The notes beneath the pieces are model-generated. The model had not been told where the DNA came from. It ran no database searches and was given only the letters and a program-made list of their open reading frames with translations. Of a stretch of DNA of 64,000 bases, positions 26,185 through 37,900 are shown one piece after another. Source of the stretch: Symsagittifera roscoffensis (taxonomy: Eukaryota > Xenacoelomorpha > Acoela > Convolutidae). The stretch's first letter is position 1. Every line of letters begins with the position of its first letter. The DNA is taken from the NCBI RefSeq assembly GCF_963678635.1, contig NC_087063.1, forward strand, positions 59,776,759 to 59,840,758. The letters run 5' to 3'. The position numbers and the translations under genes are program-made.

Positions 26185-27069
26185 TGTGCCATCCTACCAG
26201 ACTGGCACAGCTCAACCTTCCGGAGAAACACGAAAAAGCTATAAAAGGCCTTAACGACGAAAAAGTGCTGCGAAGGAGGGTGGAAATATTCTAGAATTTT
26301 CAATTTTCAAAATTTCGATTGTCGAACGGATATTTCTCAGAAATATAAAAAAACGGCCATTTTGACTGAAAAAAGTAAAAAATTCAGAACAACAGCTGAA
26401 ATAGTGAAAAGCAGTCGGACGATAACGATACAAAAACGAAGACTCTAATCGTGACGATCACGCACGATAAGACCCTTAGCAGAAGAAGATAGTGGGAAAG
26501 GAGGCTTCAGTGGGGAGGTAGTGGAGAGCAGTACCCTCCCGTGCCACGAATTGGGAGTAATAACGACGTTATTACAGGAAAATCACGGAAGAGGAGGCTC
26601 GGCCCCCCAGAGACTAATATAAGGTGAAAGATTGTAGTAAACTATCTTTTTAGCTACTCTGATGCCATAGATATTTGAATTAACACCGGCATTGTTTGAT
26701 ATTTTAGAATATGAGTAGCTAGGAAGAGGTAAGGTCAATCCATCTCCAATGGATTTAATATAGAACTGTCGCCAAAAACATATTAAAATAGGGCATTCGA
26801 GCCGTGTTTTTAATAGCAATCACGTAGTCTGAGGATCCGAGACCCAGCTATGTGGTTGTGTTCGCATGTAAACGAAAGCTGATCAAAAGTCGTTTGACTG
26901 ATGACCTAAAAACAGTAACTTTTTACTTAGCCCTAAACAGACCCGAAAATCAACTGGCAAGGTCGAGACGGTGAAAAACGAGTAGAATTAAGGTAACTGA
27001 CGCCTGCCAGTCGTTAATAGGTACTTTTTCTCCACTTCGTTGCTGTGTAGTATTTGAGCGAATGTTACA
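26185..27069 (+). repeat. Element A 3' LTR
   Basis: 885 bp, starts TGTGCC and ends GAATGTTACA; pairs with 2959-3841. Followed by gtc, matching the three bases before the 5' LTR. Confidence 0.93.
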
Positions 27070-27344
27070 GTCAACGTGCACTTTTTTATTGAAATTTTGA
27101 TAGCATTTAGGTCGTTCTGAATGCTCTCTTTTTCATTAAACTTAAGTATTAATTCTTTGAATAGACAAACAATGTTACCTTTTTTCGTTTTACTTAGGAA
27201 CTGTTTTAGATCGTCTTCGTGAGCAGACAGGATTTGATTAAGTGAGGGATAGTAGTTCGCATCTACCGAACCAAGGCGCATTTTTAAAACAGAGAATCTC
27301 CCTGGCAATACAATTTGCGAACGACGCTTGCGTACTAGGAACAA
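27070..27344 (-). pseudogene. LINE ORF1 N-terminal part (separated by element A)
   Basis: A minus-strand ORF ends at the element A boundary with a lysine-rich, helical segment (LNAIKISIKK). It faces the LINE ORF1 remainder at 2393-2958 on the other side of A. A run of six A in the sense strand next to the junction would account for a one-base frame difference between the halves. It is likely the N-terminal coiled-coil part of ORF1. Confidence 0.55.
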
Positions 27345-28031
27345 TAAATGACGAAATAACTTGCGACGAAATTTTTTATTTGTAACACTTGTATATTATA
27401 TTATCTCGTGTCGAGTTGCTTGTTCTTATTGAAGAAACGTAATCCGTATCGATTTTAATTGAAAAGGACTTAAACACTTGTCATCTTCTTTTGTCATTAT
27501 CACTTCCATATCTAGAAAATTCCAAGGATTTTGACTGGATTACCTGATGAAGGGACCCCTGGCTGTAACCTCGGTTACTAGGATACTTTTGACTTTCTGA
27601 TTACAAAAATAGAAAAAAGAAAAAAATAGAGAGAAGAGAAAAAAAAAAGAAATACAAAGACCAAGGCGCGTCCTGGTCTCATCCATTATATCGATTTGGG
27701 TCAACTAGGTAATGATTGTTTGCTTTAAGACTTGTTTGCGATGAATTCCGAGACGCTATTTGCCAAGCCAAACAAACAGCGGAGCGGAAAAAGGAAGGGA
27801 GGGGTTTGGCTTTAACAGTGAATCCAGAAAAGGAGACATATCTGTTTAACTCGAAACGAGGGCTCTAACCTTACCCCGTGTAGGATCGGCACAGACAACC
27901 GGTCGCTCGATTGCACTCGTAAGTGTTGGGTCGTCGCTCGCTGACACTTACAGAATAGTCTTCGTATAAGACACGTTTGCTTGTTTTTCTATATTTCGAT
28001 TTACTGCGAAGTGTCGGATGAGATCGTGGTC
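27345..28031. other. No gene; A-rich tract
   Basis: No open frame with recognisable content. A plus-strand A-rich tract (about 27605-27658, with interspersed G) could be the tail of a separate plus-strand retroposon, but no TSD was identified. Confidence 0.5.
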
Positions 28032-28400
28032 CTAAATAGATTCGCGTTCGGCTTCAGGGGGATATCCAGCAGGAATGCCAAGTACAAAGACAAAATCGCA
28101 GACGTGGAGCAGATGGTTTGCTAGGCTGACTATACGATCAGTTACTTCCTCTACGCTTGCCGTAGATGGTAGGTAGCCGTTATACAGATCGTTTCTGCTC
28201 GCTAATATTACAATTTTGTCGTATTGACCTTTTCCTGGCACAAACCTGTACAGATCGTGAATTTGAGCTCCTTGTAACCAGAGGATGTTGATGTTGCTCA
28301 ATTCTAAACGTCTGGCTTGTGAGTCTGCAATCAATATGCTTCGAATAGGGCTATCCTTGAAGATATGGAATCGCATTAATACTAAAGGGACCACCACGGC
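28032..28400 (-). pseudogene. SGNH-fold ORF fragment
   Basis: Minus-strand open frame without an ATG at its start, abutting the BEL LTR at 28401. It contains ILIADSQARRLEL (block I, ADS), WLQGAQIHDL (block II-like G) and VILASRNDL (block III-like, S-R-N-D). It reads as an SGNH hydrolase-like domain of the kind found in ORF1 proteins of some CR1-like LINEs, so it may be the 5' part of the LINE that also supplies 27070-27344. It differs clearly from the SGNH domains of elements A and B. Open at one end, stop at 28032-28034. Confidence 0.6.
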
Positions 28401-28664
28401 TGTTCCGTATCAATCAGTTATCTATTTAATATTTTGATTTCAATGAGTAGAACGGGTTATGAGAAGAATGATGACCAATTTTGTTTTCACAAAAAGTTAT
28501 GAGCTGTAGTTGACTTGTCACTTTAGGTCAAAACATGGGTCCAAGAGTCAACTTTCTTAGTTCTGGTTTGTTTTGATAGTGTTTATATCACAGAGATTAC
28601 AAATGTTTAATCACAGTGACTTTTGATTTAAAAAGATTGGGAAAATGTAGTTGCTTCGGCAACA
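28401..28664 (-). repeat. Candidate BEL 3' LTR
   Basis: Read on the minus strand it begins TGTTGCCGAAGC immediately after a GGGGCCCCGGGAGTA purine-rich tract, and ends GGAACA (TG...CA), 264 bp. It follows the BEL integrase C-terminal domain by about 50 bp, the right place for a 3' LTR. The matching 5' LTR was not found near 55000, so the ends are a proposal. Confidence 0.5.
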
Positions 28665-28717
28665 TACTCCCGGGGCCCCGAATTGTCTGGAACGGAGCAA
28701 AAAGCGTTGCAAAAAAA

Positions 28718-29040
28718 TCAAAAAACCTTAACAAGAGCGGTAGCGGGGCGGTTGAGAGTGCCGTAAGCCGTTCTCACGGTCACCACTCGTGTTGTGCCAT
28801 CTCTTCCTGGATGTTCCTCCACCACACGTCCAATCGGCCAAATACCTCGCGGCGTGAGGTCTTTTAGTACCCACACTATGTCTCCAACCTTCAATGGTGG
28901 TTGCATTTCGTTCCACTTGGGGCGTTTTATTAGTGAAGGTAGGTACTTCTTCTTCAACCGCTTCCACAGGTGGTTCATCATCTGTTGAACGTGGGTCCAT
29001 TTAGTGTAGGTTAATGGTATGCTGTCGTCGAATACTCCTG
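28718..29040 (-). pseudogene. BEL/Pao integrase C-terminal domain (DUF5641-like)
   Basis: The end of a BEL/Pao Pol polyprotein: KWTHVQQMMNHLWKRLKK, then LKVGDIVWVLKD, GIWPIGRV, TRVVTVRT and a final RPATALVKVF before the stop. This order is typical of the C-terminal domain after BEL integrase. It follows protease sequence almost directly, so the RT, RNase H and integrase core are missing through an internal deletion with its junction near 29020-29045. Inactive. Confidence 0.85.
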
Positions 29041-29675
29041 GTTCCAAAATTGCTGTACAAGGTAGTCCAGAGGTTGCTCTAATGTTTTGTTGCGAGAAAC
29101 GTGGAGGACAAAGGGCCCATGTTTTGTTTTGGATGAGTGTCGCTGTTGTCTATTTTTGTTCAGTTGGTATTCGCCGGCTAACGTCCATCCAAGTTTTGTC
29201 TGCACAGCTGGAGGTATAAAGCTGTTTCCTTCAATAACGTGTAGAGGATATGTAAACAAGAATGAGTTTACACCAAGCAAAGCTCCAATCTTCCCATGAT
29301 CGAGGTGTGGAAAATGAATATGGCGAAGTGTGTCGGTAGAGCTGCAAATCTCGTTCAAATTAGATACATCTGCCGCCGGTATGTTTAAGCAAGGTGTTTT
29401 GTACAAATTATTCATTGAGAACTTAACATCCGGTTTGTCCTGCGGTGAGATGTGAACAGCATTACCAACCTTTGCAACTGGCATTTCATGATCAATGTCG
29501 ATATAACGAAGAGACATTGATGTGTGCTCCATAGATGGAATTTGTAGTTTACCTGCTATTTCATCAACGATGAAGCTAAATTGGCTCCCGTGGTCAATTA
29601 ATGTATAAGTAGTTGTGCTCGTTTCACCATGGCAGAATGAAACCGGCATTAGTTGTAGTTGTTCAAACCATTGAG
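29011..29675 (-). pseudogene. BEL/Pao aspartic protease region (DUF1758-like)
   Basis: Minus-strand open frame with LIDHGSQFSFI at the position of the BEL protease active site (a D-S/T-G motif in the family; here D-H-G), then IGALLGVNSFLFT and QTKLGWTLAGEY, typical of this domain. The frame begins inside the LTR of element B, but the true BEL sequence starts at 29675 and is contiguous in frame with the BEL gag part at 54241-55000 once element B and one copy of its 3-bp duplication are ignored. The altered active site and the deletion downstream mark it as dead. Confidence 0.85.
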
Positions 29676-30591
29676 TGTAACATTCGCCCGGAAGATACAT
29701 ATCGACGGAAAACAAAACTAAGTCTTAAGACGACTGGCTAGTGTCTAAACAGAGCTTTGCATGTTTTTCACCGTCTCTACCAAGCCAGTACTTTTCGGTG
29801 GTCTTTTCTAACATCGGGTCGACAAAAACGTTACTGTTTTCCGGCTTCGACCAGAACGCTCAAATTAACTGAATTACATGCAAAGATAGTGAGCTCATGG
29901 CTGGGTCTCAGTATCCCCAGACCACGAGGTCACTCCTAAAAACAGGGCTACTACTTATTATATTACTATTGTTTTTGTTCAGTAGATAAAAACCATCATC
30001 TCCATCGAAGATGGATCAACCCTTTCCCCCCAACTCTTAGCACCTCATCCTTGTCAAAACTAATCCAAATATCAATTAAATTCAAGTCAGGACATGACAG
30101 GATGCTAAAAGTTCACACGAGTCAATAAAAGTTTTCCGTCCCGAGACCCTTCCGGATTCTTGAATCCGCTGAATCAAGCCCGTTGATCTCGATTTCTTCC
30201 CAATCCGGAAGGCTGGTTTCTTACCCTTCACCGTTGTTCGCAACGGCCTTGCAACTATTGTAGCAGCACAATAGTTGCAACTCGGAACGTTCTCTGCAAT
30301 CTGCTGCTGTTTTTCAATCACGATTGTCGTTGCTATCGTCAGCGCAACTAATGTTGTTGTGTTTTTTCTCTCGTTTTTTGTTAAAATGGCCGTTTCAGCA
30401 TTTCTCAGAAATGTGACGACATCATTCGAATTTTTGAAATTTTAAAATACTAGAATATTCCAGCCCTCACCGTTTGGCTAAACGTTCCAATAACGCCCTT
30501 AGTTCTTAAAAACCACCAATCCGGAAGGCTTACTGCTAAAATTCCGAATTCTGCAGAGATTGCATTTTTCACATTCTGGTCGAATGTCACA
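29676..30591 (-). repeat. Element B 3' LTR
   Basis: 916 bp; on the minus strand starts TGTGACATTCG and ends CGAATGTTACA, giving near-inverted termini. Same terminal block as element A. Small apparent ORFs in it occur in both copies and are not genes. Confidence 0.97.
30231..30280. repeat. Two adjacent hairpins in the B LTR
   Basis: A 6-bp stem (CCGTTG/CAACGG, 4-nt loop) at 30231-30246 and a perfect 13-bp stem with 6-nt loop at 30249-30280 (arms TTGCAACTATTGT / ACAATAGTTGCAA). Both are present in the other LTR at about 53880-53929. Possible RNA structure in R/U5. Confidence 0.85.
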
Positions 30592-30605
30592 TACTCCCCG
30601 GACAG
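30592..30605 (-). other. Polypurine tract of element B
   Basis: CTGTCCGGGGAGTA on the minus strand, directly next to the 3' LTR; identical to element A at 26171-26184. Confidence 0.78.
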
Positions 30606-31407
30606 TCCGGTCAATGTCCTCATTGAATCGCGCAATGTTCTAAATGGTTACAGTGTCATCGAACAGAATTTGCAAAATGCACGAAATTACTTTTATCTAC
30701 GTCACATCGACTCACTGCAGAATATAAATGGCATCATACTACATCACTATAGCCTTCAAATTCTCTCATTAACCTGCACTTTGAGGATACAACCTAAGAT
30801 AAAAACATATTTTCTGACTTCCAGTATCAATGTCCCGATTAAAACTTTTTCTCCTAGATTTAAAAGGTGTTGGCTTGCAGGACAGTCCTGCCAACCAACA
30901 AGCTAAAATTATCCTACTATGCTCCTTCCCTTCGGAAATTTTGCTTGTTTATTGTCCTGAATATTAAAACTAAGAAACTTTGTGGTTAGAAAGAACAATG
31001 TAACAACCTCCCTCCTCAAGAAGTTACTCAAGTTTTTCATGTCACCACAAAGTGATCAGTCTTCCTAAGTGATTAAAAACAATCATGCAGGCTGGAATAT
31101 TTAAATATACTCTTCCCTTAAGCCTTTCTAAATAAATAATAAGTGTCTCTAAAGCCACTTCTGCTAAAATCAAAATGCAAATTTATAAATGCAACAATTT
31201 CAAAACTCAACTAAATGTTTCAGTTTTCAATTACAACTTGGTTGCTTGGTTTCTCACTTGAGTTTTTCACACACATAAAACAATTCTGAGTTTTGACTTT
31301 TCTTCATCATTCCTTTGTTCTCTGCTTTATTCGTCGTTTAGAAGTTCTAAAACTTCTAAATTCTTCTAATTTTCGTTCTTGTTGCCTCTTGTTTTCTCGA
31401 CCATTCG
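30606..31407 (-). other. Element B 3' non-coding region
   Basis: AT-rich, no credible gene. The block near 30950-31060 matches the element A 3' region. Confidence 0.6.
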
Positions 31408-31950
31408 TCAATGTTCCATTTCCTCCTCCTGTGATGCTGACTCCGCACTTTCGGTTTCCGTGTCTTGTAGCACGTCGTTGGCTATCCTGACGCTGTTGGA
31501 AGCCGTCCTCCAACACTTCTGCTCTTCTACCCTCTGTTTACAGCAAGGTAGGGGATCCACGTTGGATTCTCTGTTTCTGCAGAAACTATTGTGGAGACAC
31601 AACGTCACGTTTCCCTCCAGATCTTCTTTCAGCATCTCTGCCTTCTCATTTCCACTACGCTCACTCGTCCTGGAAATTGTCTTCACAGCGGTGGTCACTG
31701 CATTCCGATGGGTCACGAAAGCTCGCTTGAAAGCTCCTGCCCCAATGTCCAGCTGATATTCACTGTATACTCTACCATGGTTCGACATATGCTTTTTCGC
31801 ATACTCGTACAACCATGCAGTCATGTTAGCTCTGAACCATGGCATCAATCGTTTTCTCGCCCATATCTTCTTCACTTCCATCGGAATGTTTAGAACTTTG
31901 CACATTGTCTCAAAAAGATCTAAATCTTTTAGACAATCTAATTTCCGCAA
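31408..31950 (-). pseudogene. Cistron II C-terminal piece, element B
   Basis: 180-codon frame, starting without ATG (TTG at 31948-31950), overlapping the end of the giant ORF in a different frame. Its sequence continues the giant protein: element A reads the same region in a single frame (interrupted only by a nonsense codon), so B has a one-base indel near 31945. Contains LMPWFRANMTAWLYE, FKRAFVTHRNAVTTAVK and a cysteine-rich LCLHNSFCRNRES ... LPCCK, with an acidic tail. Ends at 31408. Function unknown. Confidence 0.78.
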
Positions 31951-34900
31951 GTGTTCTCTCGTCGAGCCTCCTGTCTATTATTTTCTCTCACATGAGCTTC
32001 CAGCCATCGTATCGCCATCATAACTCCCACTATCACTATCGTTACGGGCTGTAATGAATCTGGTAAACCCATGGAGAGCAGCTCTTCAGAGTCCCAGATC
32101 AACATCAGATTACTACGCTTGGGATACCACCAGGTCTGCAGCAAGCAGTGGCAAGGAAACTCGTCATGCTTCAACATGATGCTCCTCCAATTACGTTTTC
32201 CCGAAGCTTCCAGCAATGGTTCCACTTCCATCATCACTCGGTGGATTTCATCATTCTCATCTACTGCATTGTAATCTGTGACAGTTGATCCTCTCTGTTT
32301 CTGTTTCTCGAAGTCACTGAAGTTCCCGCTCACATATCCCATGAACTTCTTTCCTAGTATTGACTCCAACTCTTCTTTGGTTCTCTCTGGAATTGCCGAG
32401 AACATCTTACCTAGTAACTCGTAAGACTTTTCAGACATTCTCGCTAATCTCACACACTTCGGCACTGAGAAGGCTTGATCCACAATCGTTCGTGTACTCT
32501 TCACGTCCACAGCTACGAAATGTACAGGATATCTGCTCTTGCACATTGGAGCCAATGTTGAGCCCACCAAATATCGTGCTCCTGATGGTCTACAATAAGT
32601 TTCGCTGTGTCTGATGTTCATCTCTGTTTCGATTGCTTCCCTCCATTTTCCTATGTATTTCTGCTCAGTCTGCAGAACTCCTGGGAATACTTCTACGCTG
32701 ATGGCTGTGACCATCTCATGTTTCTGTTCTAGATTCAATAGTGACTCTAAAGAACCAAACATGCTGTAGAATCCTAGTGCAGTCACTAGATTCACATCGG
32801 TTCCTCCATGGCAATCTGCTATCAGTTCCGTTTCAGTTCTTGCTTTCATCACTACATTTCCAAACAATACTGTCAATTGCTTGTGTTGTTTCTCCAGGGT
32901 TTTCACACAGTCTAGACCTCCACAAACATGACCCTCCAGTCCACAGACTTCCGCCAGACAGCTACCAGGTTTGACCCAGTCTTCTGGTCCCCAGCCAGGC
33001 AACTCTACCTTATCTTCTCCGTTGCTCTTAGAGGCTGTTATCATCACATTATATATGATGTTGAGGTCACGCAGGTTACAGTCTGCATTCAGTTCCCTCT
33101 GTACGTCTTGTGTCGCACGTAATATTGAGTCAGCGTTGGGACTAGGACACCATGATGGCCTCATCAATTCCCACACTGCCATCAAGCTCGTTCTCAGTAA
33201 TTCATCTGAGAATCCCAACCCAAACTCCACTCTCTTGTCGGATTTTGGTACTGAAGGTGCAGTCACCTCTTCTTCCAAGACCAATCGCAATTTGGCCTGT
33301 GGATTGTTAACGCTCTTAATCGTTACAATTCTGGACGTCCAGAATCTTAGTAACACCGCCTGCTCATAATCAAAGAAGCAATCGCGTATGTCTTCACTCA
33401 GGAAAGGATTGTACGCTATCCCTATGATCCCGGATACGTAGCTATATGACTTCTTCTTGATCGGTCCACAGTATTCACTGGATTTCGGCAATGCTCCCAT
33501 AGATTCTTTAGTGAGTCTCAACTCCTTGTTTGAGAATCTCCTGATCTCGTCTATCTTTTTCATGGGTTCCAATTCTTCAGGTTCTTTCATGTTCACCCTC
33601 ATCGGTTTACTTTGCTGCATATCCAGTATTGCTAGTAAGAACAAGGCTTTCGTTCGCTCATCGCCTTCCCTCAACATTTTAACACAAGTGTTTAATGCAG
33701 GTACTGAAATCTGCTCTATCAGGAATCGAATGAAACAGAGAGCATCTCTCCGCTTCGCACACGCTACTGCTGCTCCCTCCTGGACTATCAGATCCCTCAG
33801 ATTCGTCATAAGGAACACCTTTTCTTCTTTTGACCTTTTTCTTTCCTCTGAGTCATATTCTTCGCGAGTCAGTCCCATCATGCACCAGGCGAACCTGAGT
33901 TGTAACTCTGTCCTTACGTAAGGTACTGCCACGAGAGCATGTATTCTTGGCGTAGTCCTCATTTCTTCTTCGAAATACCTCAATACTACTGCTTTCCATG
34001 GAAGGCTCACTAACTGCTCGATCGTTTCCGCCTCTACGTCAGACGACGCCAAAGTTCCATACGCCTTCTGCTTGAGGGTGGTGCCTTGCAACATCATTTC
34101 CAGATAACCCTCCATGGCTTTTTCGTCTTCCAGGGCCATTACATACCCTCTAGCCGAGTTTCGGTATTCCAACATCTCCATGTATCCACCGGTGGGTTCA
34201 TCCATCGACACTGTCTCCGACACGGTTAGTCGGTTGTATTCCACTGGTGTTAGTTGTCCTGCAACACTTCCCTTTCCATGATTCATGGGAGATGGTTTGA
34301 AGTCCCTCATTTTACTCTCTCCACATTGACTGAGTATTTCCATTTCTAAAGTTGCTCCAGTCAGAGTGCGGTCACTCCTTTTGGATTTATAACCGGTTGA
34401 CTTTATCCCTGCCATGAGAATGGGTGGCACCATCGCTATGTCAGTTAATATTCTATCTGTGCCAGACAATTGATAATCACCTTGCCCCAAATCCATGACT
34501 TCTTCGACTCGTTTTCTTTTCGCTGAGTTACCAGCTTTCATCGATATTTCTGAATCCACTTTCGTCTTCCCAATTCTCCTCGGCATCACTCTGCTGCCTA
34601 ACTTCATTTTCATCGCATTGATCTTATCAATCACCATTTTCGATCGCATCGTCCCTCTCCTGGTTCTTGACAGGTACACCACCTCTCCTTCATCGTCCTG
34701 CGGTGTCATCTTGATGGGAGAATTCGCTTCACTCTCATCAGTGGCTGAGTCGATCAATAACTCACTCAGTCTCCCTTCACACTCATCAAGCTTGTCAAGT
34801 ACTTCTCTCATCAAGGGTTGATTGAGACCTGTTTTGAGGATGGACTGGGTCCCATAGCTCTGAATCACGGTCCAGACTTCCTCCATAAACGCCACTCTGT

Positions 34901-37900
34901 CCAATTTACATCCCGTCCTGCTCTCGTGGTCTCGGTGATGTACTTCCCATTCTTCCTCGGGCAACGTCCCCAAGAAAGGTACTCTGGCTGAGGCCTCTAT
35001 TCTTCTCCTCCGAGGTGATTCCATGAGGATTCTCTGGTCGTTATTTCTTGAATTGCCAGGAGAGCTGCTCTCCGGCAAATTCCGTTTCATTTCCATAAAG
35101 GCTGACGGAGGTTCCAGTGTCGAGATGCCTTCATCCGCTGGCTCAGTCGTTTCCAACGTGTCTGCATTATTCTCAAGATCACTGAAGATATTGAAATCCA
35201 GGCTGGATGTTCCTCCTGTCGATGCCCTGTCGTCTTCCCCACCAGCTTGATCTTGTTGCATGGGTTCTTCGGTTTGACGACTTCCATCCTGTCCGTCATT
35301 TCCTTCTGGCTCATCTTTGTTCGGGCTCGATGGTCCCTGTTCGTCATTGTCGGCTTCTTCCTGGAATCTCGGTATGAGCAATGTACCGGCCGATTTATCT
35401 TCCTCTTCTCCATGGACCACTTTGATTTCTTCGCAGCCGAAGGGTGCTAGGAAAGTTCTCGTCTGCAATATTCCTCCCACTTTCATCTCCTTTTTCACAC
35501 TGGTCAGGATTAATGAGGCTTCAGGCAATTCGGTCATGCCTCTCATTCTCGTCGGAGCTAAGCCTAATCCCTTCCATTCCTCATCAAATCTTCCAGGCTT
35601 GGGAGTCGCGGCGTTGCTTATTCGCCTTCTCGTCGCTTGATCCGTGTATGCAAATCGTGTGTACTGTAACACGGCGGCATTTCTCCCCACGAAGTATGGA
35701 TCCATCGTTCCCACGAAATTCCCTACTCTCCTTTCATTGGTTTCGAATGCTCTCAACCTAGGAGTTTGTACCACGGAGACTGCTCCGAGCAACATCCTTC
35801 TTATCAGAGGGAATTCAGGGATTGCCTCCGGTAGCTTCTTGTAATCGCCCCAGTCCTTCGTCTCTTCTCTCACTTTGTGATAGGCTGCTGTGAGACGAGG
35901 CACTCTGGTCATTTCACCATTCGTTTTGTCATAGGGCCTCAGATTCCAAAGCTTTGGAAACACCTCGATGTGTCCTCTTTCTACTTCTCCCATGCGGTCA
36001 CAGAAGTGATCGTCAAAATTGATGACTGTCATCTCCGGCTCCGATATTTTTGCAAATAACAGATCTTCACTCATGAGTTCCCGCAGTGTGTGCTGCTCAC
36101 ACCAGTTCAGTGTACTACCGTCCACTGCCGATATGAGGTTCAGGTGCAGCATCGACCTCCTATATGCTTCCACTTTAACGTCAGGGAACGCAAAGGTGAC
36201 TGCTGGTCCATAGACCACTGTCACGAACTCCGTGACTCCTCTGATCAGCGCCAAGGGATCGGTCCTCATAGCCAAGCTCAGATCTGTTAATAGTGGCATG
36301 CCTCCAACATGTCGTCTAACATCTTCCTCTCTTTCAATTGTCTCGTCTTCTCCGGTTCCAAAGCGATTTTGCTGCAAGAGATATTGGATAAGAGTGTGTC
36401 TCAGGTCTCTTATTTTGTTCCACGAGTCCGTGGATTTCTTCATATCCAGATTCCTCACTCTCTCTTTCATCTGCTCTGGACAACCTGCCAGTTTCATTAG
36501 TCCTCCCAAGTTTCCGTGGGTTATTGCGATCAATGTCAGAAGTCCATCTAGTCGCAGGTTCTGTATTCCATCCGTAAGCAGTATCGCCGGTCCTTTCACG
36601 AAACTCTCCGCTCCGAATGTCACGAACAAGGCTATTAATTCCACTATCGATACTTTCACTACTGCTTGGAGGAATTCCTTTATCAAATAGTGCGAGACCT
36701 TCGGGTAAACTTTTGCCAAGAAGGACGCGGTCCATCCGGCTCCCAACCCTTCTAGCATGCTGTCTGTCCTTTCAAATCCCTCCTGTCCCTTCACTTCCTG
36801 GGTCCAGAAGGTTTCCAGAGTAATCTGACACATTCTGTTCACGAACTCAGCTGTCTTTTCTCCGGCATTTTCCGCCAGGTTCACCTCCTTCAACAAGTAG
36901 GCGTGTATCTTAGTGATCATTACTGGGCCTTGCTGAAAAGCATCTGCACCCAATGCCGCTACTCTAGGATTCAGATATAGCCACTGGTTTGCTTCCGGCT
37001 TGGTTCTCAGCACCATCGCCTCCAGATGAGCTCTCGTCTCCAGTGAACTCTTTCTTCTCGTGTCTTCACTCGCCACTTCCATTGCTCGGAACCATAAGTC
37101 GTTGGACATTGCCGTGATCACTCGATGGTCGTCATCTATTCCTGGTTTCAGTTTGAGTTGCCGACTGAAGTTGGACAGTTCCAACCCCAGCACTTCGTCC
37201 AACACTAACATGTGTAGCGCGTGGTCCTTGAATCCTCTCATCGCGTTTGAGATATCTGACCATACTGCAGGCAGTTCAGCCTTAAGTGGACTCAGGTTCT
37301 CCATTTCTATCATGCGATTCGGGGCTGATATGATCACATAATGTTTTCCTTCCGAAAGTAAGGCTACCATTGCATACACAAATTTCAGTCCATCCGCGAG
37401 ATGTGCATATCCCGGAGACAACGCAAATACTACTCTCAACGTCACTTTATTGAATGATCCCTCCTTCGTCGCATCCACCACTTCACCCATCGACTCCAGG
37501 ATGTCTTTTATCGCTGGCCATACTGCGTTTTCTGCTGTTGCAGGATCTCTGAGCCTGCTCAGAAAACCTCTACTGTGTAGATGGTCATTGATGCCAGCAA
37601 ACACAATCGTTATCGGGTTCATTTCTGTCTGCCTTTGTACCCCTATAGCCAATGACACTGATTGCAACAGGTCTAGGTCAACTGCGGCCAGCATTATGAC
37701 GTCCGGCCAAAGCAAAGACTTAGAGGTGTACACGAACTCTGAATTCGCTACTACCATGATTTTGGCCTTTCTCATCTCTGCTTTGTCGTAGGCGGCGAAG
37801 ATGGCCTCATCTTTCTTTATCGCTGTCAATCCGCCATATCTCTGGGCATCACCATCTTGGTTCACTAGTTTTGGGTACACTCTCTCCTTCACATGACCAG

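Larger units (their letters stand above)
2959..27069 (+). mobile_element. Element A: old 24.1-kb two-cistron Ty3/gypsy-like LTR retroelement
   Basis: Two directly repeated LTRs (2959-3841 and 26185-27069) bracket degenerate gag, protease, RT, RNase H, integrase, macro-domain and second-cistron sequences, all on the plus strand. The flanks carry a 3-bp direct repeat: gtc ends the left flank and begins the right flank. The flanks are two parts of one minus-strand LINE, so A inserted into that LINE. The two LTRs differ by roughly 5% by eye, including small indels, and the genes carry many stops and frameshifts, so this is an old inactive copy. Element B is a younger relative with the same gene order in opposite orientation. 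Confidence 0.95.

Noticed and set aside
30082-30321. 79-codon ORF repeated identically at 53731-53970
   Set aside because: Lies inside the two LTRs; identity follows from the LTR duplication, and it overlaps hairpins.
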